From: Roseateles subflavus
GTDB taxonomy: Bacteria > Pseudomonadota > Gammaproteobacteria > Burkholderiales > Burkholderiaceae_C
Direction: 5' to 3'
Assembly: GCF_030285365.1 (NCBI RefSeq)
Contig: NZ_JASVDS010000001.1
Span: forward strand, 434,001 to 498,000
Length of the DNA stretch: 64,000 nucleotides
The position numbers and the translations under genes are program-made. The notes beneath the pieces are model-generated. The model did no database searches. It was given only the letters and a program-made list of their open reading frames with translations, and was not told the origin of the DNA. Of the stretch, positions 1 to 8,964 are shown piece by piece; position 1 is the first letter of the stretch, and each line of letters opens with the position of its first letter.

Positions 1-18
1 GGCGCGGGGCCCCGGCTC

Positions 19-1317
19 TCAGGGGCGGCAGCCCTCCCGCGGGGGCGTGCCGGGTTGGTAGCCGTCACTGAGCGTCTCGAGGAAACACAGCAGGTCGCCC
101 AGCTCCGCCGCCGTCATGCGCGGCGTGGCGCTGCCGAAGGGCGCCTGCACGTTGACGTTGCCGCGCACGGCCACCGGCAGGTCGTCGAAGCGTTGCACCA
201 CGCCGTTGACCGTCGGGTACCAGCGACCCGGGTCGCTGTCCCGCGTGTTGTAGAACTCGAGGACCGTCATCAGCGAGTTGAAGCGCCCGTTGTGGAAGAA
301 CACGGGCCGGCGTGCGACGTTGCGCAGATTGGGCGTGCGGAAGGCGCCGCACACGGCGGGCGTGGCCAGGTCCTGCCGCTGCGGGCCGCACAGGCCCTGG
401 TCGAAGTAGGCGGGATCGCGGTTGGCCGGCAGGTCCGGGTTGCGGGGGACGCCCAGCACCGCGTAGCCGAAGTTCGTGAAGCGCGGCTGCACGGACGACT
501 GCGTGACGATGTCGTGGCAGCTCATGCAGTTGCCCTTGGCGGGATCGCGGAAGAGCTGCAGGCCGCGCTGCTCGGGCGGCGTCAGCTGCGCCTGGCTCTG
601 CAGCACGCGGTCGTACTTGCTGTCGAAGGGATGGAACTGGGCGCTCTCGCGCTGGAAGGCCGCCAGCGCCTGCGTGGCCTGCGTCAGCTTGAGCTCGTCG
701 TCGGCCGTCTCGCCGAAGACCTGGACGAAGAGCGGCGCGTAGGCGGCGCGGCGCAGCTTGCCGGCCAGGACCGCGACGCTGCCGTTGTCCATCTCCAGCG
801 GATTCAGGAAGGGCAGGCGCGCCTGGGCCTCGAGGCTGGCGGCCCGGCCGTCGCTCATCAGCCCGCCGCGCAGGCTGGCAAGGCTGCCGTCCCCGCGGCT
901 GAAGGCAGGCACCAGGTCCAGGTAGCGCAGGGAGGGCGCGGCGCGCAGGCCGAATTCGGTCTCGAAGGCGCCCCCGACCTGCACGGGCAGCGCATTGGAC
1001 GGCCCGTGCGCGAAGGCCGGGTCGTGGCAGGTGGCGCAGGACATGCGCCCCGAGCCGCTGAGGTTGCGGTCATTGAAGAGGCGCTCGCCCAGCTGCACCC
1101 GGGCCAGCGCCGCCTGCTCCGGCGTCGTCGTCGGGCCGACGACCGTCCCGCCGCCGCCACCGCCGCCGCAGCCCACCAGGGCCGACAGGCTCAGGAGCGC
1201 ACCGGCAGCGAGGATGGCCGCCCGGTGAGTCGGGCGAGGCCGGGCGAAAGGACGGAACGGACGGAGCGGTTGGGCGGGCATGGCGCGCATTGTGGTGCGG
1301 GGCCGCGCCGCTGCCAT
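19..1317 (-). CDS. Di-heme cytochrome c peroxidase / MauG-family lipoprotein
   Basis: The 432-residue protein has a lipobox (LVGC, Cys50) followed by a Gly run, so it is probably a lipid-anchored periplasmic protein. Two c-type heme sites are visible: CATCH at residues 94-98 and CMSCH at 264-268, the spacing expected of the bacterial di-heme peroxidase/MauG fold. Such proteins reduce peroxide with electrons from small cytochromes or oxidise a protein partner; which applies here cannot be told. The ATG at 1317 has an AGGA a few bases upstream; ATGs at 1290 and 1281 would shorten a long pre-signal region and are possible. It is divergent from the PQQ-propeller lipoprotein. Confidence 0.88.
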   Translation of the reverse strand: MAAARPRTTMRAMPAQPLRPFRPFARPRPTHRAAILAAGALLSLSALVGCGGGGGGGTVVGPTTTPEQAALARVQLGERLFNDRNLSGSGRMSCATCHDPAFAHGPSNALPVQVGGAFETEFGLRAAPSLRYLDLVPAFSRGDGSLASLRGGLMSDGRAASLEAQARLPFLNPLEMDNGSVAVLAGKLRRAAYAPLFVQVFGETADDELKLTQATQALAAFQRESAQFHPFDSKYDRVLQSQAQLTPPEQRGLQLFRDPAKGNCMSCHDIVTQSSVQPRFTNFGYAVLGVPRNPDLPANRDPAYFDQGLCGPQRQDLATPAVCGAFRTPNLRNVARRPVFFHNGRFNSLMTVLEFYNTRDSDPGRWYPTVNGVVQRFDDLPVAVRGNVNVQAPFGSATPRMTAAELGDLLCFLETLSDGYQPGTPPREGCRP

Positions 1318-1403
1318 CGCATCCTAGGGAAATTCCTCAGCGTCCCGCCATGGGGCTGCGCGTCCAATGCCCGAACGCACCGCATCCCCAGCGAGAGGAT
1401 CCC

Positions 1404-3014
1404 ATGCCTGGACAAGAACAACGCCGCCGCCTGATCCTGGGTGCCGGCATGGCCGGCCTGCTGCAGGCCTGCGGCGGTGGGGGTGGCTCATCGCCCACGC
1501 CCACGCCCACCCCGACACCCACGCCGACGCCGACGCCCACACCCACACCCACGCCCACACCGAGCGCCGGCCAGCCCTGGTACTTCTATGGCGGCAATGC
1601 CCAGCACACGGCGCAGGCCAGCGTGGCCGCGATGTCGCTCAAGCGGGTGCTCTGGACCGTGCCGGTGGACCGCCAGCCGCCCTACCGCGCCGGCGGCTTC
1701 CTGCTGATCCACTACGGCACGCCGGTGATCAGCGCCGCCAACACGGTCATGGTGCCGGTCAAGACGACGACGGCCGGGGACTTCATCGTCGATGCGCGCA
1801 AGGGCGCTGACGGCAGCCCGCTCTGGACGCTCGCCACCGACTACGTCCTGCCCGCCAGCAGCTGGACCCCCGCCTTCAACATCGCCCTGGACCGCCAGAA
1901 CCGGCTCTACGTGCCCGCCAAGGGCGGCCGCGTGCTGCAGCGCACGCAGGTGGACCAGGCCACCGGCAGCACGGCACCGATCGCCTTCTACGGCAACGCC
2001 GCCTATGACGCCGCCCCTGCCAGCTTCGACAGCAGCGTGCTGATCAACACCCCGCTCACGACCGGCGCCGACAGCGCGCTGTACTTCGGCTTCATCGCCC
2101 GCAGCGGGGCACCGCTCGGGCTGCGCGGTGGCATCGCCCGCATCGCGGCGGACGGCACCGCCACCTGGAAGGCCGTGGCCGATCTCGCGGGCGACCCGCT
2201 GATCTACCAGCCGGCCATGAACGCGGCCCCGGCGCTGTCCCCGGACGGGCAGACGCTGTACGTGGTCGCCAACACCGACCCCGCGCTGGGCAGCCAGACC
2301 GGCTATCTGCTGGCCCTCGACGCCACCACGCTGCAGCTCAAGGCCCGGCGCGCGCTCGTCAATCCGGCCACCGGCCTGCCGGCCCGCGTCAGCGACAGCA
2401 GCACGGCCTCGCCCACCATCGGGCCCGATGGCGACGTCTACTACGGCGTGCTCGAGGGCGCCCGCAGCGACCACAACGGCCGCGGCTGGCTCCTGCATGT
2501 CGATGCCACGCTCGCCCAGCTCAAGACGCCCGGCTCCTTCGGCTGGGACGACACGCCCTCGGTGGTGCCGGCCGCCGCCGTGCCAGGCTACGCCGGCGCC
2601 TCGAGCTATCTGCTGCTCGTGAAGTACAACAACTACTACGGCATCGGCACCGGCAACGGCCAGAACCGCATGGCCCTGCTGGACCCCGCCGCCACGCGCG
2701 CCGACCCCCTCACGCCGGCCGTGACCGTCATGAACGAGGTGATGACCATCCTCGGCCCCACGCCGGACCCGGACACCCCGGGCGGCGTGCGCGAGTGGTG
2801 CGTGAACTCGGCGGCCATCGACGTCGTCGGCCGCGCGGCGCTCGTGAACTGCGAGGACGGCTTCCTCTACCGCTGGGACTTCCGCACCAACACCTTCAGC
2901 GAGGCGGTGCAGATGAATGCCGGCGTGGGCCAGGCCTACACGCCGACGGTGACCGGGCCCGACGGCCGCGTCTACTCCATCAACAACGCGCAGCTGCACG
3001 CCGTGGGGACCTGA
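1404..3014 (+). CDS. PQQ-propeller-like lipoprotein with Pro-Thr linker
   Basis: The start at 1404 is preceded by GAGAGGA and gives a 536-residue protein. A short signal ends in a lipobox (LQAC, Cys23), then comes a Gly run and a Pro-Thr tract at about residues 32-54 that should act as an extended tether. The rest is rich in blade-like segments (for example SPDGQTLYVVAN and GPDGDVYYGV) typical of PQQ/BamB-like beta-propellers. Nothing identifies a bound cofactor or a substrate. The likely location is anchored in the periplasm or at the cell surface. It is divergent from the di-heme peroxidase, and the two might share a promoter region of about 85 bp. Confidence 0.75.
   Translation: MPGQEQRRRLILGAGMAGLLQACGGGGGSSPTPTPTPTPTPTPTPTPTPTPTPSAGQPWYFYGGNAQHTAQASVAAMSLKRVLWTVPVDRQPPYRAGGFLLIHYGTPVISAANTVMVPVKTTTAGDFIVDARKGADGSPLWTLATDYVLPASSWTPAFNIALDRQNRLYVPAKGGRVLQRTQVDQATGSTAPIAFYGNAAYDAAPASFDSSVLINTPLTTGADSALYFGFIARSGAPLGLRGGIARIAADGTATWKAVADLAGDPLIYQPAMNAAPALSPDGQTLYVVANTDPALGSQTGYLLALDATTLQLKARRALVNPATGLPARVSDSSTASPTIGPDGDVYYGVLEGARSDHNGRGWLLHVDATLAQLKTPGSFGWDDTPSVVPAAAVPGYAGASSYLLLVKYNNYYGIGTGNGQNRMALLDPAATRADPLTPAVTVMNEVMTILGPTPDPDTPGGVREWCVNSAAIDVVGRAALVNCEDGFLYRWDFRTNTFSEAVQMNAGVGQAYTPTVTGPDGRVYSINNAQLHAVGT
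1495..1563 (+). repeat. Coding Pro-Thr tandem repeat
   Basis: Alternating CCN-ACN codons form a near 6-bp tandem repeat that encodes a Pro-Thr linker just after the lipobox of the propeller lipoprotein. Such tracts can change length by slippage in steps of six bases, which keeps the frame. Confidence 0.85.
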
Positions 3015-3036
3015 CGCGGCCGGGCCGGCCGGGGGT

Positions 3037-3723
3037 TCAGCGCAGGCGCTGGACCCAGTACACCAGCACCTCCTGCTGCGGCTCGATGTCCGAGGCGCTG
3101 TAGTAGTAGGTCGGCTGGCCGTTGATGGCGTAGACCGTGCTCATGCCGGAGATCACGCGGCCGAAGACCGTGTAGCCCGGCTTGGCGGCGCTCTCGTAGT
3201 CCAGCGTCTTGCTGTTGTCGACCACGTTGATGAAGAACTGCGAGGTCGCGCTGTTCGGCTCGCTGCGACGCGCCATGGCCACCGTGCCCACGAGATTGCT
3301 CAGGCCGTTGTTGGATTCGGACAGGATCGGCGCGTAGGTCGGCGTGCGCGGGCGCATGCCACTGGTGTAGCCACCGGCCTGGATCACGAAGTCGCGGTCG
3401 ACGTGGTGGAACAGCGTGTTGCTGTAGAAGCCGTCCGACACGTAGCGCAGGAAGTTGTTGACCGTGATCGGGGCGTAGGTCGGGTAGAGCTCGATCACCA
3501 TCTCGCCGCTGCTGGTGAGCATGCAGACGGTGGGGTAGCTGCTCTGGGCGGCAGCGGCCAGGCCGGCGCTGCTGCAGCTGAGCGTGGGCGGATTGGGCTG
3601 CGGGTTCGGGCGCGGGTAGGGGCCGCCGCCGCCGCCACCGCTGTGGTATTCCGCACCGCCGCCGCAGGCACTCAGGACCGCAACGGCCACGGCCGCCACA
3701 CTGCGCAGGATCAGGGATTTCAT
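3037..3723 (-). CDS. Cyclophilin-type peptidyl-prolyl isomerase, lipoprotein
   Basis: The start at 3723 is chosen because AGGAGA lies 7 bases upstream; the open frame extends further 5' without a good start. The 228-residue product has a lipobox (LSAC, Cys20), a Gly-rich linker, then a cyclophilin domain (ELYPTYAPITVNNFL, FHHVDRDFVIQAGG, NSATSQFFINVVDN). It should catalyse cis-trans isomerisation of proline bonds in the periplasm. The usual second Cys pair and targeting features of cytoplasmic PpiB are absent. It is divergent from an FKBP-type isomerase lipoprotein, so two unrelated isomerase folds share one control region. Confidence 0.9.
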   Translation of the reverse strand: MKSLILRSVAAVAVAVLSACGGGAEYHSGGGGGGPYPRPNPQPNPPTLSCSSAGLAAAAQSSYPTVCMLTSSGEMVIELYPTYAPITVNNFLRYVSDGFYSNTLFHHVDRDFVIQAGGYTSGMRPRTPTYAPILSESNNGLSNLVGTVAMARRSEPNSATSQFFINVVDNSKTLDYESAAKPGYTVFGRVISGMSTVYAINGQPTYYYSASDIEPQQEVLVYWVQRLR

Positions 3724-3927
3724 GGCTGGGTTCTCCTCGGTACCCAGCACAACGCGGCAAGGCCCGCGCCCGATGACCGCGACCGCGCGCGGCTCGCACA
3801 ACTGTCAGGCCTTCCAGCCCTGCTTCTTGACAAGCGATCGCTACACTTCGGCGCGCCTGCCGCCCTGCGCGGCGGCTCCCAAGACTCGCGCGGCCACCCC
3901 GGCTGCGCACCAACCGCACTGCACGCC

Positions 3928-4383
3928 ATGAAGATGTCCCCGACCCGCCGCCTCACCCTGATCGCCACGCTGGCCACTGCCCTGGGCCTGAGCGCCTGTG
4001 GTGGCGGCAGTGGCGGCGGCACGCCGCCCGTGGTGGAAACCGTGACCATCACCGAACTGACCGTGGGCACGGGCCCCACCGCCACCTCCGGCAAGACCGT
4101 CACCGTGCACTACACCGGCTGGCTCTACGACGCCACGGCGGCCGGCAACAAGGGCAAGAAGTTCGACAGCTCCGTGGACCGCGGCCAGCCCTTCACCTTC
4201 GTGCTGGGCGCCGGTCAGGTCATCGCCGGCTGGGACCAGGGTGTGCCGGGCATGAAGGTCGGCGGCAAGCGCAACCTGATCATCCCGGCCAGCCTGGCCT
4301 ACGGCTCCACGGGCGCGGGCAACGGCGTGATCCCGCCGAACGCCAAGCTGGTGTTCGACGTGGAAATGCTGGGCGTGCAGTAA
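3928..4383 (+). CDS. FKBP-type peptidyl-prolyl isomerase, lipoprotein
   Basis: The ATG at 3928 begins a 151-residue protein with a lipobox (LSAC, Cys24) and a single FKBP domain: VHYTGWLYD, the GWDQGVPGMKVGGKR loop and IPASLAYG are all present. It lacks the dimerisation domain of FkpA/Mip proteins, so it is a minimal FKBP attached to the membrane. It should catalyse proline isomerisation in the periplasm. The open frame runs about 175 codons further upstream but overlaps the divergent cyclophilin promoter and has no signal there. Confidence 0.9.
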   Translation: MKMSPTRRLTLIATLATALGLSACGGGSGGGTPPVVETVTITELTVGTGPTATSGKTVTVHYTGWLYDATAAGNKGKKFDSSVDRGQPFTFVLGAGQVIAGWDQGVPGMKVGGKRNLIIPASLAYGSTGAGNGVIPPNAKLVFDVEMLGVQ

Positions 4384-4425
4384 GCGCAGGCCTCCCGGCG
4401 CCCGCACCGGCGCCGGCCCGCGGCG

Positions 4426-6100
<1,675 letters not shown>

Positions 6101-6188
6101 GGCGTGAAGCCCTCACGGTTGATCACGGTTTGAAAAGCTGCGGCAGTGTAGCGGGGCGCTGCGGGTTTGCACCGAGCCCGGCAGAATG

Positions 6189-6204
6189 TAGGGCTCATAC
6201 CCTA
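6189..6204. promoter_or_regulatory. Candidate LysR-type operator upstream of oxyR
   Basis: TAGGG-N6-CCCTA is a perfect 5-bp inverted repeat, with the T-N11-A type spacing typical of LysR-family sites, 23 bp before the oxyR start. Autoregulation by OxyR is the simplest reading, but no binding evidence is available. Confidence 0.45.
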
Positions 6205-6226
6205 AGAGCTTCTGGAGATCGATAGC

Positions 6227-7147
6227 ATGACCCTCACCGAGCTCCGCTACATCGTCGCGGTGGCCCGCGAGCGCCACTTCGGCCGCGCGGCCGAGGCCTG
6301 CTTCGTGTCGCAGCCCACGCTGTCGGTGGCGATCAAGAAGCTGGAAGAGGAGCTGGACGTCAAGATCTTCGAGCGCGGCGCCAGCGAGGTGACGGTCACG
6401 CCGCTGGGCGAGGACATCGTCCGGCAGGCGCAGTCGGTGATCGAGCAGGCCAGCGCCATCAAGGAGATCGCCAAGCGTGGCAAGGACCCGCTGGCCGGGG
6501 CGCTGCGCCTGGGCCTGATCTACACCATCGGCCCCTACCTGCTGCCCGAGCTGGTGCGCCACACCATCGAGCACTACCCGCAGATGCCGCTGATGCTCCA
6601 GGAGAACTTCACCGTGAAGCTCCTGGAGATGCTGCGCACCGGCGAGCTGGACTGCGCCATCATGGCCGAGCCCTTTCCCGACACCGGCCTGGCCCTGGCG
6701 CCGCTCTATGACGAGCCCTTCGTCGTCGCCGTGCCCGCCGGGCACCCGCTGGCGCAGCGCGAGTCCATCAGCGCCGAGGAGCTCAAGGCCGAGACCATGC
6801 TGCTGCTGGGCACCGGCCACTGCTTCCGGGACCATGTCCTGGAGGTCTGCCCGGAGTTCGCCCGCTTCTCGAGCGACGCCGAGGGCATCCGCAAGAGCTT
6901 CGAGGGCAGCTCGCTGGAGACCATCAAGCACATGGTGGCCTCGGGCATGGGCATCACGGTGGTGCCGCTGCTGAGCGTGCCCAAGGAGCCGAGCCCGCAT
7001 CTGCGCTACGTCCCCTTCAGCGCGCCGGTGCCCAGCCGGCGCGTGGTGCTGGCCTGGCGCCGCACGTTCACGCGCTACGAGGCCATCGCCGCGCTGCGCA
7101 ACGCGGTCTACGCCTGCCCGCTGGCGGGCGTGGCGCGCCTGTCCTGA
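6227..7147 (+). CDS. oxyR: Hydrogen peroxide-sensing LysR regulator OxyR
   Basis: The 306-residue protein has the LysR winged helix at the N-terminus (ELRYIVAVARERHFGRAAEAC, about residues 4-24) and a periplasmic-binding-like effector domain. The peroxide-sensing cysteines are present: Cys199 in GHCFRDH and Cys208, separated by eight residues exactly as in E. coli OxyR. Oxidation forms the 199-208 disulfide and activates antioxidant genes. No katG or ahpC is next to it; dps lies about 6 kb away. It is divergent from panB. Confidence 0.93.
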   Translation: MTLTELRYIVAVARERHFGRAAEACFVSQPTLSVAIKKLEEELDVKIFERGASEVTVTPLGEDIVRQAQSVIEQASAIKEIAKRGKDPLAGALRLGLIYTIGPYLLPELVRHTIEHYPQMPLMLQENFTVKLLEMLRTGELDCAIMAEPFPDTGLALAPLYDEPFVVAVPAGHPLAQRESISAEELKAETMLLLGTGHCFRDHVLEVCPEFARFSSDAEGIRKSFEGSSLETIKHMVASGMGITVVPLLSVPKEPSPHLRYVPFSAPVPSRRVVLAWRRTFTRYEAIAALRNAVYACPLAGVARLS

Positions 7148-7196
7148 GCGCCCGGGCGCAAGAAACGGGTGGCCCGCCGCGAACGGCCTGCCCAGA

Positions 7197-8126
7197 ATGA
7201 CGGCATCGTCGTCCCGCCCCCCCCATGCCGCCATGGACCAGCCGTCACTGAAGCTTCCCGCCACCGGCGCCCCGCCGCCGCGCTATGCCCGCGTCCGTGC
7301 CGCCATCGAGACCATCGCCGCCAGCCCCCAGGCGCCCAGCCTGGAGTCGCTCGCGCAGGCGGCAGGCCAGAGCCCGTCCCATTTCCAGCGCAGCTTTGTG
7401 CAGCTGGCCGGCATCAGCCCCAAGGAGCTGAGCCAGGCGCTGAGCCTGGACCGGGCCAAGCAGGCGCTGCAGGCGGCGGCGCCGGTGCTCGGCGCTTCAC
7501 TGGACGCCGGGCTGTCGGGGCCCTCGCGCCTGCATGACCTCTTCCTGAGCCTCGAGGGGCTGACGCCGGGCGAGTTCAAGGCGGCCGGCGCCGGCCTCGT
7601 GGTGCAGTGGACCTGTTTCGAGAGCCTGCTGGGCCCCGTCTTCCTGGCCGCGACCCCGCGGGGGGTGCTGCGCATGGCCTTCCTGCCGGGGGTCCAGTCC
7701 GATGGGGATGGGGACGCCGGCCCCGCCCTCGCCGAAGCCCGGGCCGCGCTGCCGGCCGCGCGCTGGGTGCGTGACGACGGCGCCCTGGCCGAGCTGGCGG
7801 CGGAGGTGCAGCGGCGCCTGTCCGGGGCGGCGCCGCAGCGTCCGATCGGGCTCCTGATGAGCGGCAGCCCGCTGCGGCTGCAGGTGTGGCGCGCGCTGCT
7901 GGCGATTCCGCCGGGGCGGATCTGCTCCTACAGCCAGCTGGCGCAGGCAGTCGGGGCGCCGCGGGCCGTGCGGGCCGTGGCCAGCTGCGTGGCGGCCAAC
8001 GCCATCGCCTACCTCATCCCCTGCCACCGGGTGATCCGGGCCAGCGCCCAGTTCGGGGAGTACCGCTGGGGGCCGCAGACGAAGCGGGTGCTGCTGGGGC
8101 TCGAACTGGCCCGGCACGCCCCCTGA
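7197..8126 (+). CDS. Ada-like fusion: AraC HTH plus O6-alkylguanine-DNA alkyltransferase
   Basis: Residues from about 20 to 105 form an AraC-type double helix-turn-helix (LAQAAGQSPSHFQRSFVQLAG), and the C-terminal half is an alkylguanine-DNA alkyltransferase with the suicide cysteine in PCHRVI (Cys276). The N-terminal Cys-rich methylphosphotriester domain of full Ada is missing, so the protein can repair O6-alkylguanine but cannot sense phosphotriesters in the way E. coli Ada does. ATG 7197 is used; ATG 7233 is an alternative. It stands alone, with short gaps on both sides. Confidence 0.85.
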   Translation: MTASSSRPPHAAMDQPSLKLPATGAPPPRYARVRAAIETIAASPQAPSLESLAQAAGQSPSHFQRSFVQLAGISPKELSQALSLDRAKQALQAAAPVLGASLDAGLSGPSRLHDLFLSLEGLTPGEFKAAGAGLVVQWTCFESLLGPVFLAATPRGVLRMAFLPGVQSDGDGDAGPALAEARAALPAARWVRDDGALAELAAEVQRRLSGAAPQRPIGLLMSGSPLRLQVWRALLAIPPGRICSYSQLAQAVGAPRAVRAVASCVAANAIAYLIPCHRVIRASAQFGEYRWGPQTKRVLLGLELARHAP

Positions 8127-8139
8127 CGGCCCCGAAGGC

Positions 8140-8385
8140 TCAGATCATGCGGACGGTGCCGCTGCGCACGCGCTCCTCGAACTGGCTCTGCACCGCTTCC
8201 CATTCCTCGAAGGTGGAATCCGTCACTTCCAGGCCGTCGATGCCCTGACCGGGGCGCAGCAGCGGCAGGCTCAGCAGGCCGAGCGCCTCGCGGCCCACGC
8301 GGGCCCAGCGCCAGGCGTCCGCGAACGCGCCCTTGGCGGCGTGAGCCGAGGTGGATGCGGGAGCAACAGCAGCAACGTGGAACAT
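8140..8385 (-). CDS. Small protein of unknown function
   Basis: This 81-residue protein starts at 8385, behind GAGAGG; the upstream in-frame extension lacks a ribosome site. It has an Ala-rich N-terminus, a central Trp/Arg-rich stretch (WRWARVGREALGLLSLPLL) that could be a short amphipathic or membrane helix, and an acidic C-terminal half (FEEWEAVQSQFEE). I do not recognise a family. It is divergent from another small gene, and a LexA-type box lies between them, 157 bp upstream of this start. Confidence 0.6.
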   Translation of the reverse strand: MFHVAAVAPASTSAHAAKGAFADAWRWARVGREALGLLSLPLLRPGQGIDGLEVTDSTFEEWEAVQSQFEERVRSGTVRMI

Positions 8386-8471
8386 GGCGACCTCTCGTGA
8401 ATCAGTGCACGAAGTGTCAAGCGCGAGGCCCTCGCGGCCGCATCCCACCGAAGTGGCCCCCTCCTCCCCCC

Positions 8472-8513
8472 ATTGGTGGGAGCGGCCGGGGCCTCCCCCC
8501 GAGTGGGAGGCCC
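8472..8513. other. Hairpin-forming stretch in a divergent intergenic region
   Basis: GGGCCTCCC (8489-8497) and GGGAGGCCC (8505-8513) make a perfect 9-bp stem with a 7-base loop, preceded by a second, weaker hairpin of C runs and GGTGGGAG. If transcribed leftward they would lie in the 5' leader of the 81-residue gene. There is no T run, so a simple terminator is unlikely. Confidence 0.4.
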
Positions 8514-8541
8514 GCCACAGCCCCTTGCATCGCTGACGGAA

Positions 8542-8561
8542 TACTGTACATTCATACAGCA
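8542..8561. promoter_or_regulatory. LexA-type SOS box
   Basis: The site is CTGT (8544-8547), eight bases, ACAG (8556-8559), flanked by TA on the left, the gammaproteobacterial/betaproteobacterial LexA consensus with the correct N8 spacing. It overlaps a plausible promoter reading right (TTGCAT at 8525-8530 and TACATT at 8547-8552, 16 bp apart) and lies about 31 bp before the gene at 8592. Repression of that gene by LexA is therefore predicted. Confidence 0.7.
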
Positions 8562-8591
8562 CATTCACCGTGCTCGCCAAAGAGGCCCGTC

Positions 8592-8930
8592 ATGCACCTG
8601 GACCTGAACAACCCCCGCAGCATCGTCACCTGGTGGCAGGTCTACCCGGAGCGTCACGGCCCGCAGCTGAGCGCCCTGGCGCGGCTGCAGCCGCAGTTCG
8701 CCGCCAGCATCCGCGAAGCGCGTCGCCTGATCGACGACGACCCCCAGCTCGCCGCCCGTCACGCGGCGGCCCGCCTCCAGCAGGGGCGTCAGTCCGGCTG
8801 GGTGCCCAGCGCCGAGGACCTCGCCCTGGACGGCGTGGCCGAGGAGCAGGGCGCCGACCTCGCCCCTGACTCCCCCGGCACGCTGGACGACGCTCACGAG
8901 CCCCCCCTGCCCTCTGGCGCCTGGCATTGA
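8592..8930 (+). CDS. Small protein of unknown function, probably SOS-controlled
   Basis: The ATG at 8592 gives a 112-residue protein. The first 80 residues are predicted mostly helical and Arg/Gln-rich (IREARRLIDDDPQLAARHA), and the tail is acidic and Pro-rich. No signal peptide or membrane segment is seen, so it is probably cytoplasmic. I do not recognise a family. A LexA-type box overlaps its likely promoter, which suggests a role after DNA damage, as with small cell-division inhibitors or polymerase accessory genes, but its sequence gives no direct support for any of these. Confidence 0.65.
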   Translation: MHLDLNNPRSIVTWWQVYPERHGPQLSALARLQPQFAASIREARRLIDDDPQLAARHAAARLQQGRQSGWVPSAEDLALDGVAEEQGADLAPDSPGTLDDAHEPPLPSGAWH

Positions 8931-8964
8931 TCCGCCGCCGGCGCCCCGCCGGGGCACCGCCGGC

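Noticed and set aside
55-1434. Plus-strand frame opposite the di-heme peroxidase
   Set aside because: The opposite strand encodes a protein with two CxxCH heme sites and a lipobox. This frame has no known motif.
1495-1563. Satellite or phase-variable promoter repeat
   Set aside because: The repeat is inside a gene and keeps the reading frame; it encodes a Pro-Thr linker.
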